Below, one piece after another: positions 1-7,992 of a stretch of 64,000 nucleotides of DNA. A model generated the notes under the pieces. It ran no database searches, was not told the origin of the DNA, and was given only the letters and a program-made list of their open reading frames with translations. The DNA comes from Stenotrophomonas aracearum (GTDB lineage: Bacteria; Pseudomonadota; Gammaproteobacteria; Xanthomonadales; Xanthomonadaceae), in NCBI RefSeq assembly GCF_031834615.1, contig NZ_CP115543.1, positions 1,809,001 to 1,873,000 of the forward strand. The letters run 5' to 3'. Every line of letters begins with the position of its first letter. The stretch's first letter is position 1. Both the position numbers and the translations under genes were made by a program.

Positions 1-990
1 CGCGGCCCGGCCTGCCGGCTGGACCTGGCCGAGCACCGCGTGCTGTCGTTCCGCGCCTTCGTCGGCGACGTGCAGATTTCCAGCTGGAGCGGCCTGACCG
101 GGGCGTACCCGTCGCGCCTGTTCGTGCTGCCGCTCAACCAGGTCATCAACGAGTACACCCAGCTGGAACTGCGCGGACTTCAGTCGGTGCCGCTGGCGCT
201 GGAGCAGGACGACATCGCCAGCCTCCTCGAACGCGTCGGCCAGGTGCACTGGAGCTACGACGGGCGGTACCGCTTCATCAGCAACAACTGCGCGGTGGAA
301 ACCGGCAAGTTGCTGCAGGAAGGCGTGCCGCGCTGGGCCGACCCCGGCCTGAACCGGCTCAGCCCCGGCGGCCTGCTGCGCCGACTGGAACGCGAAGGGC
401 GCGCCGACGCCACGGTGCTGGACGATCGCCGCGAGGCGATGCGCCTGGGCTATTACTTCCCCTCGGCGCAGGTGCACTACCAGCAGCTGTTCGATGTGGC
501 GCGCGCGGAACTAAACCTGCCCACCCGCAACGTCAGCAGCTGGTTGCAGCTGCCGGCCGAGCAGCGCGCCGCATGGGCCGAGCGCGGCGGACTGCGCGCA
601 ACCTCGGCATTGCTGTTGCTGGAACAGGCCGCGCGTTACCGCGAGGAGCTGCGCGCGCGCGACGGACTCAAGCGCGCGCTGGGCGCGGCGGGCGAGGGCG
701 GCGACAGCGCGCTGGCCGCGCTGCTGGCACTGCTGGACGATGCCGGGCAGCTGGTCAATCCCGCGGGTCTGGTCGGGGGCGAAGGCTACGGCCTGCCCGT
801 CGGTGAGGAGCGTACAGCCGCGGCCGCCGCGACCCAACGCATCAGCGCGCGTGGCGTGCCAGCCTGGACGCAGCTGCAGGCGCAGATGCGGGCGAGATTG
901 CCGGTGGCGCAGCAGCGCGAGCTGCTGACGATTGACGACACGCTGGCAACGCTGGGCGACCGGATGCGCCGGTTGGCGCGCGAGGGCTGA
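1..990 (+). CDS. DUF4105 (Lnb N-terminal periplasmic domain) protein, 5' truncated by window edge
   Basis: The frame is open from base 1 to a TGA at 988-990, so the true start lies outside the window; 329 residues are visible. The N-terminal part (LNQVINEYTQLELRG, then RFISNNCAVETGKLL near residue 93) has the conserved Asn-Asn-Cys and hydrophobic pattern of DUF4105/Lnb N-terminal periplasmic domain proteins, which are exported proteins of poorly defined function in Gram-negative bacteria. The C-terminal half is Ala/Arg-rich and helical and I recognise no domain there. It is followed by a REP pair rather than by a co-directional gene at short distance, so it probably ends its transcription unit. 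Family call is from remembered motif pattern; biochemical role unknown. Confidence 0.7.
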   Translation, partial: RGPACRLDLAEHRVLSFRAFVGDVQISSWSGLTGAYPSRLFVLPLNQVINEYTQLELRGLQSVPLALEQDDIASLLERVGQVHWSYDGRYRFISNNCAVETGKLLQEGVPRWADPGLNRLSPGGLLRRLEREGRADATVLDDRREAMRLGYYFPSAQVHYQQLFDVARAELNLPTRNVSSWLQLPAEQRAAWAERGGLRATSALLLLEQAARYREELRARDGLKRALGAAGEGGDSALAALLALLDDAGQLVNPAGLVGGEGYGLPVGEERTAAAAATQRISARGVPAWTQLQAQMRARLPVAQQRELLTIDDTLATLGDRMRRLAREG

Positions 991-1013
991 CGCCTACAGT
1001 GATACCAACATCG

Positions 1014-1101
1014 GTAGAGCCAGGCCCTGCCTGGCTGAATGTCGGAACGAGGCGTTGTTCGTGCCATTCAGGCGATGCAGCCAGGCAGGGCCTGGCTCTA
1101 C
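1014..1101. repeat. SMAG-like REP dimer (GTAG palindromes in inverted orientation)
   Basis: Two palindromes face each other: the first starts GTAGAGCCAGGCCCTGCCTG at 1014 and the second is its near reverse complement ending in CTAC at 1101. This GTAG-headed hairpin pair is the form of Stenotrophomonas REP elements. Together the arms could fold into one long hairpin, which may also serve as a 3' end for the upstream gene. Confidence 0.85.
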
Positions 1102-1181
1102 CCCCTGTCTCGTCCCGTCAGGTTCACGATGGTTGCGTTACCGTTCCCTGCTGATCCAGAACATCGGCAAAGGAGTCGAAC

Positions 1182-1685
1182 ATGCGCATTTCTCCCCTTA
1201 TCCTGAGCGCGGCGGTGGCCCTTGGGTTGGCGGCCTGCCAGCCTGCGCAGCAGGCGGACTCGGCCCCGGCTGACCCGGCGGGTGGGACGTCAGCGCCGGC
1301 TGAGGTCCCGGCGGCGGATGCAGGTGGGTCACTGGCGCCTGCAACGGCTGCCGCCGGAACCGAAGCGCCGCCGGCTTTCCGTGCCACCGGCAACGAGCCG
1401 GGTTGGCTGGCGCAGGTGAGCGAGGGGCCCAACCCGGTTTTGCGGGTGGAAACTGGCTACGGTGAGCAGAAGTACGAGATCGCCTCGCCCACACAGGGTG
1501 CGGACGGCTGGTCGGGCAAGGCGGCCGACGGAACCGAGATCAAGCTCAGTTACCAGCGAACGCTCTGCCATGACGATATGAGTGGGCAGGGCTTCGGGGC
1601 CACGGTGATGCTTACCGTGGGCGCCCGTCAGTACCACGGCTGCGGCGAATTCGCCGGCGCGCCCGCCCGCGCGACACGCCCCTGA
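1182..1685 (+). CDS. putative small lipoprotein, COG3650-like
   Basis: A 167-residue protein starts with a typical signal peptide and lipobox (ALGLAAC, Cys19), so it should be lipidated and anchored in a membrane facing the periplasm. An Ala/Pro/Gly-rich linker (residues 20-60) leads to a compact domain beginning FRATGNEPGW with two further cysteines (LCHDDMSG and YHGCGEF) that could form a disulfide. This FRAxGNEPxW pattern is what I associate with COG3650-type lipoproteins of unknown function. The ATG at 1182 follows AAAGGAGTCGAAC, a good ribosome binding site. The GTG/TTG frames across the same stretch are shadows. Function is not known; the call is structural. Confidence 0.7.
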   Translation: MRISPLILSAAVALGLAACQPAQQADSAPADPAGGTSAPAEVPAADAGGSLAPATAAAGTEAPPAFRATGNEPGWLAQVSEGPNPVLRVETGYGEQKYEIASPTQGADGWSGKAADGTEIKLSYQRTLCHDDMSGQGFGATVMLTVGARQYHGCGEFAGAPARATRP

Positions 1686-1694
1686 CGAATCCCT

Positions 1695-1802
1695 GGCGAC
1701 ACGCCATGCGTGTCCCACGCGGTCCCAGCCCGGTAGAGCCACGCCCTGCGTGGCTGCCCCGTGGTGTCCAGCGAAAAGCAGCCGGGCAGAGCCCGGCTCT
1801 AC
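1695..1802. repeat. REP cluster between lipoprotein gene and efpL
   Basis: A short palindrome (CGACACGCCATGCGTGTC, 1698-1715) is followed by an inverted pair of GTAG elements, GTAGAGCCACGCCCTGCGTG at 1733 and the partner ending GGCTCTAC at 1802. It fills the convergent gap between the lipoprotein gene and efpL and contains no coding potential of its own. Confidence 0.8.
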
Positions 1803-1827
1803 GGAATTTGCACCATCAGTGCATTGA

Positions 1828-2394
1828 TCAGTCCGCGCGACCTGCGAACTCGCCGGTCGCGGTGTTCACCAGCACGCGCTCGCCGTTGGTGATGTACTCC
1901 GGCACCATGATCTCGATGCCGGTGCTCAGCTTGGCCGGCTTCGGACGCTTGGTGGCGGTGCCGCCCTTCATTTCCGGCGGGGTCTCGACCACTTCCAGCA
2001 CCACGCTGGCCGGCAGCTGCACGGCGACCGGCTGTTCGTCGATGACCTGCACATAGATGCCGGTCAGGCCTTCGGTGATGTAGCCGGCGTCGTCGCCGAT
2101 CACGTCCGCATCCAGGGTGTACGGGGTGTAGTCCTCATCGTCCAGGAACACGAACGCATCGCCGTCCATGTACGAGTAGGTGGACTGGCGGCGCAGCAGT
2201 TCGACTTCCGGCAGGTTGTCGTCGGCGTCGAAGCTGGCGTCCAGCTTGTTGCCACCCGGCACGCTGTACATGATGAAACGGAAGCGCACGTTGCCGCCGC
2301 GACCCTGCGGCGAGCTGCGCTCGATGTCGCGGATCTGGTAGACGCCGTTGTTGTACTCGACGACGTTGCCTTTCTTGATGTCGTTGGCTTTCAT
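1828..2394 (-). CDS. efpL: Elongation factor P-like protein EfpL (YeiP)
   Basis: 188 residues with the three-domain layout of the EF-P family: KOW-like domain I ([17 protein letters not shown]), central OB domain ([20 protein letters not shown]) and C-terminal OB domain ending in GRAD ([20 protein letters not shown]). In EF-P proper the loop at about residue 30-34 carries a Lys, Arg or other modified residue; here it reads SSPQGRGG with Arg32, the extended loop typical of the EfpL/YeiP branch rather than of canonical EF-P. EF-P-family proteins bind the ribosome E site and relieve stalling at difficult peptide bonds such as polyproline. It is a single gene, convergent with the lipoprotein gene upstream in coordinates; the downstream side carries REPs. 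The alternative annotation as plain efp is less likely because of the loop and the EDYTPY motif. Confidence 0.88.
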   Translation of the reverse strand: MKANDIKKGNVVEYNNGVYQIRDIERSSPQGRGGNVRFRFIMYSVPGGNKLDASFDADDNLPEVELLRRQSTYSYMDGDAFVFLDDEDYTPYTLDADVIGDDAGYITEGLTGIYVQVIDEQPVAVQLPASVVLEVVETPPEMKGGTATKRPKPAKLSTGIEIMVPEYITNGERVLVNTATGEFAGRAD

Positions 2395-2426
2395 GGGATG
2401 AAGATCAGTAGGTGGAAGTAGGGGTG

Positions 2427-3197
2427 TTACTTGGGAGCCAACCGCACCGCGCCATCAAGGCGGATGGTCTCGCCGTTGAGGTAGGTGTTGGTGAGGATGT
2501 GCGCGACCAGGCCGGCGAAATCTTCCGGCTTGCCCAGGCGCGGCGGGAACGGGATCGACGCTGCCAGCGACTCCTGCACGGCCGGCGGCATGCCGTCGAC
2601 CATCGGGGTCCAGAAGATGCCCGGGGCGATGGTCATCACGCGGATGCCGAAGCGCGACAGTTCGCGCGCCATCGGCAGGGTCATGCCGACCACGCCGCCC
2701 TTGGACGCGGCATACGCGGCCTGGCCGATCTGGCCTTCATAGGCGGCGACGCTGGCGGTGTTGATGATGACGCCGCGCTCGCCGTCGTCGCCGGCGGCAT
2801 TGTGCTGCATGCGGTTGGCCGCGGCCTTGGCGACGTTGAAGCTGCCGACCAGGTTGACCATCACCGTGTTCTGGAAGGTGGCCAGCGGCATCGGCGCTTC
2901 CTTGCCCAGCACGCGGCCGGCACCGAGGATGCCGGCGCAGCTCACCACCGCGTTCAGGCCGCCGAGGAAGTCATGCGCGGCGTCGATCTGCGCGGCAACC
3001 GCCGCCTCGTCGCTGACGTTGGTGCTGAAATAGCGGGCGTGTTCGGCGCCGAGCTCGGCGACAGCAGCCGCGCCTTTTTCATCGTTGAGGTCGAACAGGG
3101 CCACGCGGGCGCCCTGGGACACCAGGTGCCGGGCCACCGACAGGCCCAGGCCGGAAACGCCGCCGGTGACGACGGCGCGGACGGAAGACAGCTGCAT
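2427..3197 (-). CDS. SDR family oxidoreductase, 3-hydroxyacyl-CoA dehydrogenase type II-like
   Basis: A Rossmann-fold short-chain dehydrogenase: cofactor motif TGGVSGLG near the N-terminus, an adenine-specificity Asp (LFDLND, favouring NAD+), NNAG-equivalent VSCAGIL, and the catalytic triad as Ser (NTASVAAY) plus YAASK. The insert and C-terminus ([16 protein letters not shown], ending [15 protein letters not shown]) match the HSD10/3-hydroxyacyl-CoA dehydrogenase type II group used in fatty acid and isoleucine breakdown. The ATG at 3197 is chosen; a TTG at 3218 would add seven residues in front of the usual start. It lies 33 nt after the stop of the GGDEF-EAL gene on the same strand, so it may be the last gene of an operon with that gene and HMG-CoA lyase. 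Substrate is inferred from family only. Confidence 0.8.
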   Translation of the reverse strand: MQLSSVRAVVTGGVSGLGLSVARHLVSQGARVALFDLNDEKGAAAVAELGAEHARYFSTNVSDEAAVAAQIDAAHDFLGGLNAVVSCAGILGAGRVLGKEAPMPLATFQNTVMVNLVGSFNVAKAAANRMQHNAAGDDGERGVIINTASVAAYEGQIGQAAYAASKGGVVGMTLPMARELSRFGIRVMTIAPGIFWTPMVDGMPPAVQESLAASIPFPPRLGKPEDFAGLVAHILTNTYLNGETIRLDGAVRLAPK

Positions 3198-3230
3198 TGC
3201 ACGTACCCGCAGGTTCAAGAGCCGCCAATT

Positions 3231-5798
3231 CTAGCGGATGCGCGCCGTAAGGCGCCGTGCGAACTCGTCCGGGGCCAGCCCGGGCGCGAACAGGAAGCCC
3301 TGGCCGACGGTCACCCCCATGTCGTGCAGGAACCGCCGCTGCTCTTCCGATTCGATGCCCTCGGCGACCAGCCCCAGTCCCAGGCTGCGCGCGATGCCGC
3401 AGACCGCCTCGCATACCGCCACGTCCGAGCGGTTGCCGGGCACCCCCTCGACGAACATCTGGCTGAGCTTGAGCCCGTGGATCGGCAGCCGGCGAAGGTA
3501 GTTCAGCGCGCTGTAGCCTTCGCCGAAGTCGTCGATGGTCAGCAGCACCCCCATTTCGCGCAGGCGGGCGAAGGTCTGCAGGGTGTCCGGCGCGTCCTCG
3601 ATCAGCACCCGCTCGGTGAATTCCAGCTCCAGCGCGCTGCCGGGCAGCCCGTACTGGTCCAGCGCCTGGCGCACGTTGCGGGCGAGGTCCTCGCCGACGA
3701 ACTGGCGGTAGGAAACGTTGACCGCCACCCGCACGATGCCCAGGCCGGCGTCCTGCCACTGGCGGACCTGGCGGCAGGCCTCGTTCAGCACCCACAGCCC
3801 GATCCGGACGATGTCGCCGGTGCTTTCGGCATGCCCGATGAAGATGTCCGGGCGCAGCTCGCCCAGTTGCGTGTTGCGCCAGCGGATCAGCGCCTCGGCC
3901 GCCACCATCTGCCCGGTGTGCAGGTTGACCTGCGGCTGGTAGACCAGGTGGAACTCGTCATCGTCCAGCGCCCGGTGCAGGCGGCTTTCGATCTGCAGGC
4001 GGTCGTGCTGGCGCTGCGCCAGTTCCGGTGAGAACACCTGCCAGCCGTTGCGGGTGCGGCGCTTGCAGTCGTACATGGCGATGTCGGCATTCTGGATCAG
4101 CTGCTGCGGGCGCAGTCCGTCCTGCGGCGCACGGGCGATGCCGATGCTGGTGGTCACCGCGAATTCATCGCTGCCGAACCGGAACGGCGTGGCGAACGCG
4201 CGGGTGATCGCCTCGGCCAGGCGCTCGGGCTGGTCGGGCTGGTCGCGGGTATCGCAGACCACCAGGAACTCATCGCCACCGAACCGCGCCAGCAGCCCTT
4301 CGGTGCCGATCGCAGTGGAAATGCGCCGGGTCGCGTCGATCAGCAGTTCGTCGCCGGCGTTGTGGCCGAGCAGGTCGTTGACCGTCTTGAACCGGTCCAG
4401 GTCGATGTACAGCACGCCCACCCTGGAATGGGTGGGGCTGCCCATGCGCGTGGCGAGGTCGGTCAGCACCGCGTCGCGGTTCATGATCCCGGTCAGCGGG
4501 TCGGTGCGTGCCTGGATGCGCAGGGTCTCCTCGGCATGCTTGCGCGAGGTGATGTCCTGCACGGTGCCGGCGATGCGCGCGGCATTCACGTCGCCCGCTT
4601 CGGCTTCGCCGATCATGCGCACCCAGAACGAATGGCCGTCGCTGCGCTGGCCCTGCAGTTCAAGTTCGAACGGCGCCTGGCGGTCGATCACGTCCAGCAG
4701 GGCCTGCTGCAGCTGCATGCGGTCGTCCACGCGCAGGCATTCGAGCAGCTCGGCCATGTCCTGGAGCGGCAGCTCCTGGCCGAGGATGCGCGCGGCTTCG
4801 TCGGTCAGGTACAGCCGGTGCAGGCCGCGGTCCCATTCCCAGCCGCCGATGTGGGCCAGCGACTGCGCGCGGTCGAACAGGGTGTTGTTGCGCTTGAGCT
4901 CGGTGATGTCGCTGAACAGTGCGAACACATGGTCGGGGATGTCGCGGCCGTTGCCGTACACCGGCACGTTGGTGGTGGAGATCCAGATCATGCGCCCGCG
5001 TGGCCGGTGGTAGAGCCCGACGATGGTGCTGCGGATGATGCGTCCGCGCAGCAGCGATTCGCTGGCCGGCCACTGCTCGCGGCTCAGCGGGTGGCCGTGC
5101 TCGTCCACGCTGATCCAGTCTTCCGGGGCCAGCAGTGCCTGCAGGCTGCCGCCGTTGCCCTGGGTGCCGAGGATGCGGTGCGCGGCCGGGTTGGCCGACA
5201 CCACGCGCAGGTCCCGGTCGAACAGGATCACACCCTTGTCGATCGACTCCATCAGCAGGCGGTAGCGCGATTCGGCCTGCCAGCGGCTGCTCAGGTCGCG
5301 CGCGACCGCCACGATGCAGTGCTCGCCCTGGTGCTCGAACCCGGCCGAATGCACTTCCACCGGGAAGCGGCTGCCGTCGCCGCGCATGTTGGTGACTTCG
5401 ATGACATAGGTTTCGCCCCGGCGCAGCGCTTCCCAGACCGGGTCAAGGTGGTCACTGGGCAGGTCGGGATTGAGCGTTTCGATCGGCTGGCCGACGATGT
5501 CCTCGCGGCTGCGGCCATACGCGCGCACCCCGGCCTGGTTGAGGTCCAGCACCACGCCGGATTCACTAAGGATGCTGACCGGGTCGGGAACCGCGTCGAA
5601 CAGCGCGGCGTAGCGGCGCAGCGCCAACTGGCGCTCATCCATCGCTTCCTGCAACGCCTGCTGCACGTCGCGCAGCAATGCATGCACATCCGTGCCCGGC
5701 GGCTGCGCCAGGGCCTGTTCCAGCGCCGCCAGCACATCGACGTGCGCGGTGAGGTGGTCACCGACCGCAGCATCCATGCGCGGGCGGAGACGGTTCAT
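3231..5798 (-). CDS. PAS-PAS-PAS-GGDEF-EAL cyclic di-GMP turnover protein
   Basis: 855 residues: three PAS domains (about 62-175, 180-300 and 305-425; the first contains PVSILSESGVVLDLNQAG, the third ends with a PAC-like TVQDITSRKHAEE), a GGDEF domain (RFGGDEFLVV near residue 515) and an EAL domain (AAEALIRWRN near 615). No membrane segment is visible, so it should be cytoplasmic. GGDEF residues are intact, with no RxxD inhibitory site upstream. The EAL domain keeps Glu of EAL, NVSYRQF, ELEFTE, DDFGEGYS, AEGIE and the QG near the C-terminus, but the KxD motif reads LKLSQ, with Ser where the metal-linked Asp is expected. Net activity could therefore lean to synthesis. The start codon overlaps the stop of the HMG-CoA lyase gene by 4 bp (ATGA), implying translational coupling. 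Confidence 0.92.
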   Translation of the reverse strand: MNRLRPRMDAAVGDHLTAHVDVLAALEQALAQPPGTDVHALLRDVQQALQEAMDERQLALRRYAALFDAVPDPVSILSESGVVLDLNQAGVRAYGRSREDIVGQPIETLNPDLPSDHLDPVWEALRRGETYVIEVTNMRGDGSRFPVEVHSAGFEHQGEHCIVAVARDLSSRWQAESRYRLLMESIDKGVILFDRDLRVVSANPAAHRILGTQGNGGSLQALLAPEDWISVDEHGHPLSREQWPASESLLRGRIIRSTIVGLYHRPRGRMIWISTTNVPVYGNGRDIPDHVFALFSDITELKRNNTLFDRAQSLAHIGGWEWDRGLHRLYLTDEAARILGQELPLQDMAELLECLRVDDRMQLQQALLDVIDRQAPFELELQGQRSDGHSFWVRMIGEAEAGDVNAARIAGTVQDITSRKHAEETLRIQARTDPLTGIMNRDAVLTDLATRMGSPTHSRVGVLYIDLDRFKTVNDLLGHNAGDELLIDATRRISTAIGTEGLLARFGGDEFLVVCDTRDQPDQPERLAEAITRAFATPFRFGSDEFAVTTSIGIARAPQDGLRPQQLIQNADIAMYDCKRRTRNGWQVFSPELAQRQHDRLQIESRLHRALDDDEFHLVYQPQVNLHTGQMVAAEALIRWRNTQLGELRPDIFIGHAESTGDIVRIGLWVLNEACRQVRQWQDAGLGIVRVAVNVSYRQFVGEDLARNVRQALDQYGLPGSALELEFTERVLIEDAPDTLQTFARLREMGVLLTIDDFGEGYSALNYLRRLPIHGLKLSQMFVEGVPGNRSDVAVCEAVCGIARSLGLGLVAEGIESEEQRRFLHDMGVTVGQGFLFAPGLAPDEFARRLTARIR

Positions 5799-6688
5799 GC
5801 CGCGGCCAGCGCCCTTCCGGCCTTGCTGCCGGTTTCGCGGCCGAGACGCGCGGCAAGCCAGCGGCCGGTCGCAGCCAATGCGGGCAGGTCGATCCCGGTG
5901 CGCATGCCGATCCCGTGCAGCAGGTACACCACGTCCTCGCTGGCGACATTGCCGCTGGCGCCCTTGGCATACGGGCAGCCGCCGGCGCCGGACACGGCCG
6001 AATCGACCACGCGCACGCCTTCTTCCAGGCAGGCATCGATGTTGGCCAGGGCTTGGCCATAGGTGTCGTGGAAATGGACGGCCAGCGCCGCCATCGGCAC
6101 CTCGGCCGCGACCGCATGCAGCATCGCGCGCGCCTTGCGCGGGGTGCCCACGCCGATGGTGTCGCCCAGCGAGATTTCGTAACAGCCCATGGCGTGCAGC
6201 GCTTTGGCAACCCGCACCACCTCGCTGACCGGCACCTCGCCCTGGTAGGGGCAGCCGAGCACGGTGGAGACGTAGCCACGCACCTTGACCCCGTCGGCGC
6301 GCGCGCGCTCCAGGATCGGCGCGAAGCGGGCCAGCGACTCGTCGATGCCGGCATTGGTGTTGGTACGGTTGAAGGTCTCCGAGGCGGCGGTGAACACCGC
6401 CACTTCCTGCACGCCCACCGCACGCGCACGGTCGTAGCCCTGCTCGTTGGGGACCAGCACCGGATAGTCGATGCCCGGCAGGCGTTCGATACCGGCGTAG
6501 ACCTCGGCGGCGTCGGCCAGCTGCGGCACCCAGCGCGGGCTGACGAAGCTGGTCGCCTCGATGGTGCGCAGGCCGGTCAGCGACAGCTGCCGGACCAGCT
6601 CGATCTTGTCGGCGGTGGCCACCGGCTGGGCTTCATTCTGCAGCCCGTCGCGCGGTCCAACCTCGACGATGCGGACGAAGTCATCCAT
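5795..6688 (-). CDS. mvaB: Hydroxymethylglutaryl-CoA lyase
   Basis: 297 residues from ATG 6688, a TIM-barrel HMGL-like lyase. It cleaves 3-hydroxy-3-methylglutaryl-CoA to acetyl-CoA and acetoacetate, the last step of leucine breakdown. Visible motifs: metal/substrate region VGPRDGLQNE at the N-terminus, TSFVSPRWVPQLAD, VHFHDTYGQALAN (metal-binding His-x-His) and the lyase signature VSGAGGCPYAKGASGN with its catalytic Cys. A TTG start at 6727 would add 13 atypical residues. The gene is also known as liuE in the liu cluster of leucine/isoprenoid utilisation. It is transcribed after the hydratase gene (141 nt gap) and is coupled to the downstream GGDEF-EAL gene by a 4-bp overlap. Confidence 0.93.
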   Translation of the reverse strand: MDDFVRIVEVGPRDGLQNEAQPVATADKIELVRQLSLTGLRTIEATSFVSPRWVPQLADAAEVYAGIERLPGIDYPVLVPNEQGYDRARAVGVQEVAVFTAASETFNRTNTNAGIDESLARFAPILERARADGVKVRGYVSTVLGCPYQGEVPVSEVVRVAKALHAMGCYEISLGDTIGVGTPRKARAMLHAVAAEVPMAALAVHFHDTYGQALANIDACLEEGVRVVDSAVSGAGGCPYAKGASGNVASEDVVYLLHGIGMRTGIDLPALAATGRWLAARLGRETGSKAGRALAAA

Positions 6689-6829
6689 GACGGAGGGCCG
6701 GGCGGTCGGACAGCGGGGGGAACTCAAGTGCGATCACGGAACATCCTGGATGAATTGACGGCGCAGTTCCCTGGCGGGCCACGACAGGGAGATACGCGGG
6801 ATGGGAAACAAAGCGGCCAGCGGCCGCGT

Positions 6830-7618
6830 TCAGTCCTGGCTGACCCAATGCGGGGCGCGTTTGTCCAGGAACGCGCCGAGCCCTTCCTGGCCCTCGGCCG
6901 AGACCCGCAGGCGCGCGATCAGCGCGGCATTGTCGCGGTCGGTGGCGTCGCGGTCGCGGCCGGCGGCGACCCGGCGCACCAGGTCCTTTGCCGACGCCGC
7001 GGCGATCGGGCCGGCCTTGTCGAGCAGCCCAAGCTGGCGCTGCACGGCTTCATCGATGCGTTCAGGTTCGACCAGCTGGTGCACCAGTCCGATCCGCAGC
7101 GCGGTCTCCGCGTCGAAATGCTCGCCGGTGGCGAACCAGCGGCGGGCCTGGCGCGGGCCGATCGCGTCGATCACATAGGGCGAGATCACCGCCGGCAGCA
7201 GGCCGAGGCGGCTTTCGGTCAGGCCGAAACGGGCGCTGGTGCTGGCGATGGCGATGTCGCAGCAGGCCACCAAGCCGACCCCGCCGCCGAACGCGGCGCC
7301 GTGGACCCGGGCGATGGTCGGCTTGGGCAGCTCGTCAAGGGTCCGCATCAGCCGCGCCAGGGCCAGCGAGTCCTGGCGGTTGTCCTCCTCGCTGGCGGCG
7401 GCCATGCCGCGCATCCACTGCATGTCCGCGCCGGCCGAGAACGAGGCACCGGTCGCGGCCAGCACCACCGCGCGGACCTGCGGGTCGCGCCCTGCCGCGT
7501 CCATCGCGGCGGTCAGCGCGGCGATCAGCCCGGCGTCGAAAGCGTTGTGCAGGGTGGGGCGGTCCAGCCACAGGGTCAGTACCGCGGCGCTGCGTTCAAT
7601 CCGTAAAGCGTCACTCAT
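6830..7618 (-). CDS. Enoyl-CoA hydratase/isomerase, probable methylglutaconyl-CoA hydratase (LiuC-like)
   Basis: 262 residues of the crotonase superfamily. Oxyanion-hole segments are SFSAGADMQWM and VHGAAFGGGVGLVACCD; the catalytic region ARFGLTESRLGLLPAVISPYV carries the expected Glu, and the C-terminus EGQEGLGAFLDKRAPHW is typical for this subgroup. With HMG-CoA lyase downstream, hydration of 3-methylglutaconyl-CoA in leucine catabolism is the most economical assignment, but substrate specificity within crotonases cannot be read reliably from sequence. ATG 7618 is selected over upstream in-frame starts at 7642 and 7681, which would extend the protein into the divergent feo promoter region. 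Isovaleryl-CoA dehydrogenase and the carboxylase subunits are not in this window. Confidence 0.82.
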   Translation of the reverse strand: MSDALRIERSAAVLTLWLDRPTLHNAFDAGLIAALTAAMDAAGRDPQVRAVVLAATGASFSAGADMQWMRGMAAASEEDNRQDSLALARLMRTLDELPKPTIARVHGAAFGGGVGLVACCDIAIASTSARFGLTESRLGLLPAVISPYVIDAIGPRQARRWFATGEHFDAETALRIGLVHQLVEPERIDEAVQRQLGLLDKAGPIAAASAKDLVRRVAAGRDRDATDRDNAALIARLRVSAEGQEGLGAFLDKRAPHWVSQD

Positions 7619-7703
7619 CTTGGGGGCCTGCGCCTGCTCCATACATGTATGGATCATAGCGGTCCAAGGGGCGCGGGCCATGACGCGACGCGGCGATGCT
7701 AGA

Positions 7704-7722
7704 ATTGATAACCATTCTTATC
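7704..7722 (+). promoter_or_regulatory. Putative Fur box upstream of feoAB
   Basis: TTGATAACCATTCTTATC is an imperfect palindrome close to the Fur operator pattern (GATAATnATTcTcATTaTC) and sits 16 nt ahead of the feoA GTG start. It implies repression of ferrous iron uptake when iron is plentiful. It also argues that the ATG at 7696, which lies upstream of the box, is not the feoA start. Confidence 0.7.
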
Positions 7723-7737
7723 GACCCAAGGCGACCC

Positions 7738-7992
7738 GTGACGTTGTCCGATCTGCCGCTGCACGGCTCCGCTCAGGTGGAATCGGTGCGCGACCTCCAT
7801 GCAAACGACGCCATCGCCCGCCGGCTCAGGGAACTGGGTTTTGTGAAGGGTGAAGATGTGCGTCTGGTAGCCCGTGGTCCCATCGGCGGCGAACCGCTGC
7901 TGGTGCAGGTCGGGTTCACCCGTTTCGCGCTGCGGATTTCCGAAGCCAGGCGAATCGACATTACGGCGGTTGCAGATGGAGCGGCCGCATGA
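7738..7992 (+). CDS. feoA: Ferrous iron transport protein A
   Basis: 84 residues from a GTG at 7738, preceded by AAGG at 7728-7731. The protein is a small SH3-like beta-barrel (LRELGFVKGEDVRLVARGPIGGEPLLVQVG ... ALRISEARRIDI region), the FeoA family that associates with FeoB at the cytoplasmic membrane. An in-frame ATG at 7696 would give 98 residues but would put the Fur box inside the coding region and add a poorly conserved N-terminus, so GTG is preferred. The stop overlaps feoB by 4 bp (ATGA). Confidence 0.88.
   Translation: MTLSDLPLHGSAQVESVRDLHANDAIARRLRELGFVKGEDVRLVARGPIGGEPLLVQVGFTRFALRISEARRIDITAVADGAAA

Noticed and set aside
2412..4031. A 539-residue plus-strand frame across the SDR and GGDEF-EAL genes
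   Set aside because: It crosses the gap between two well-supported minus-strand genes and has shadow-type composition.
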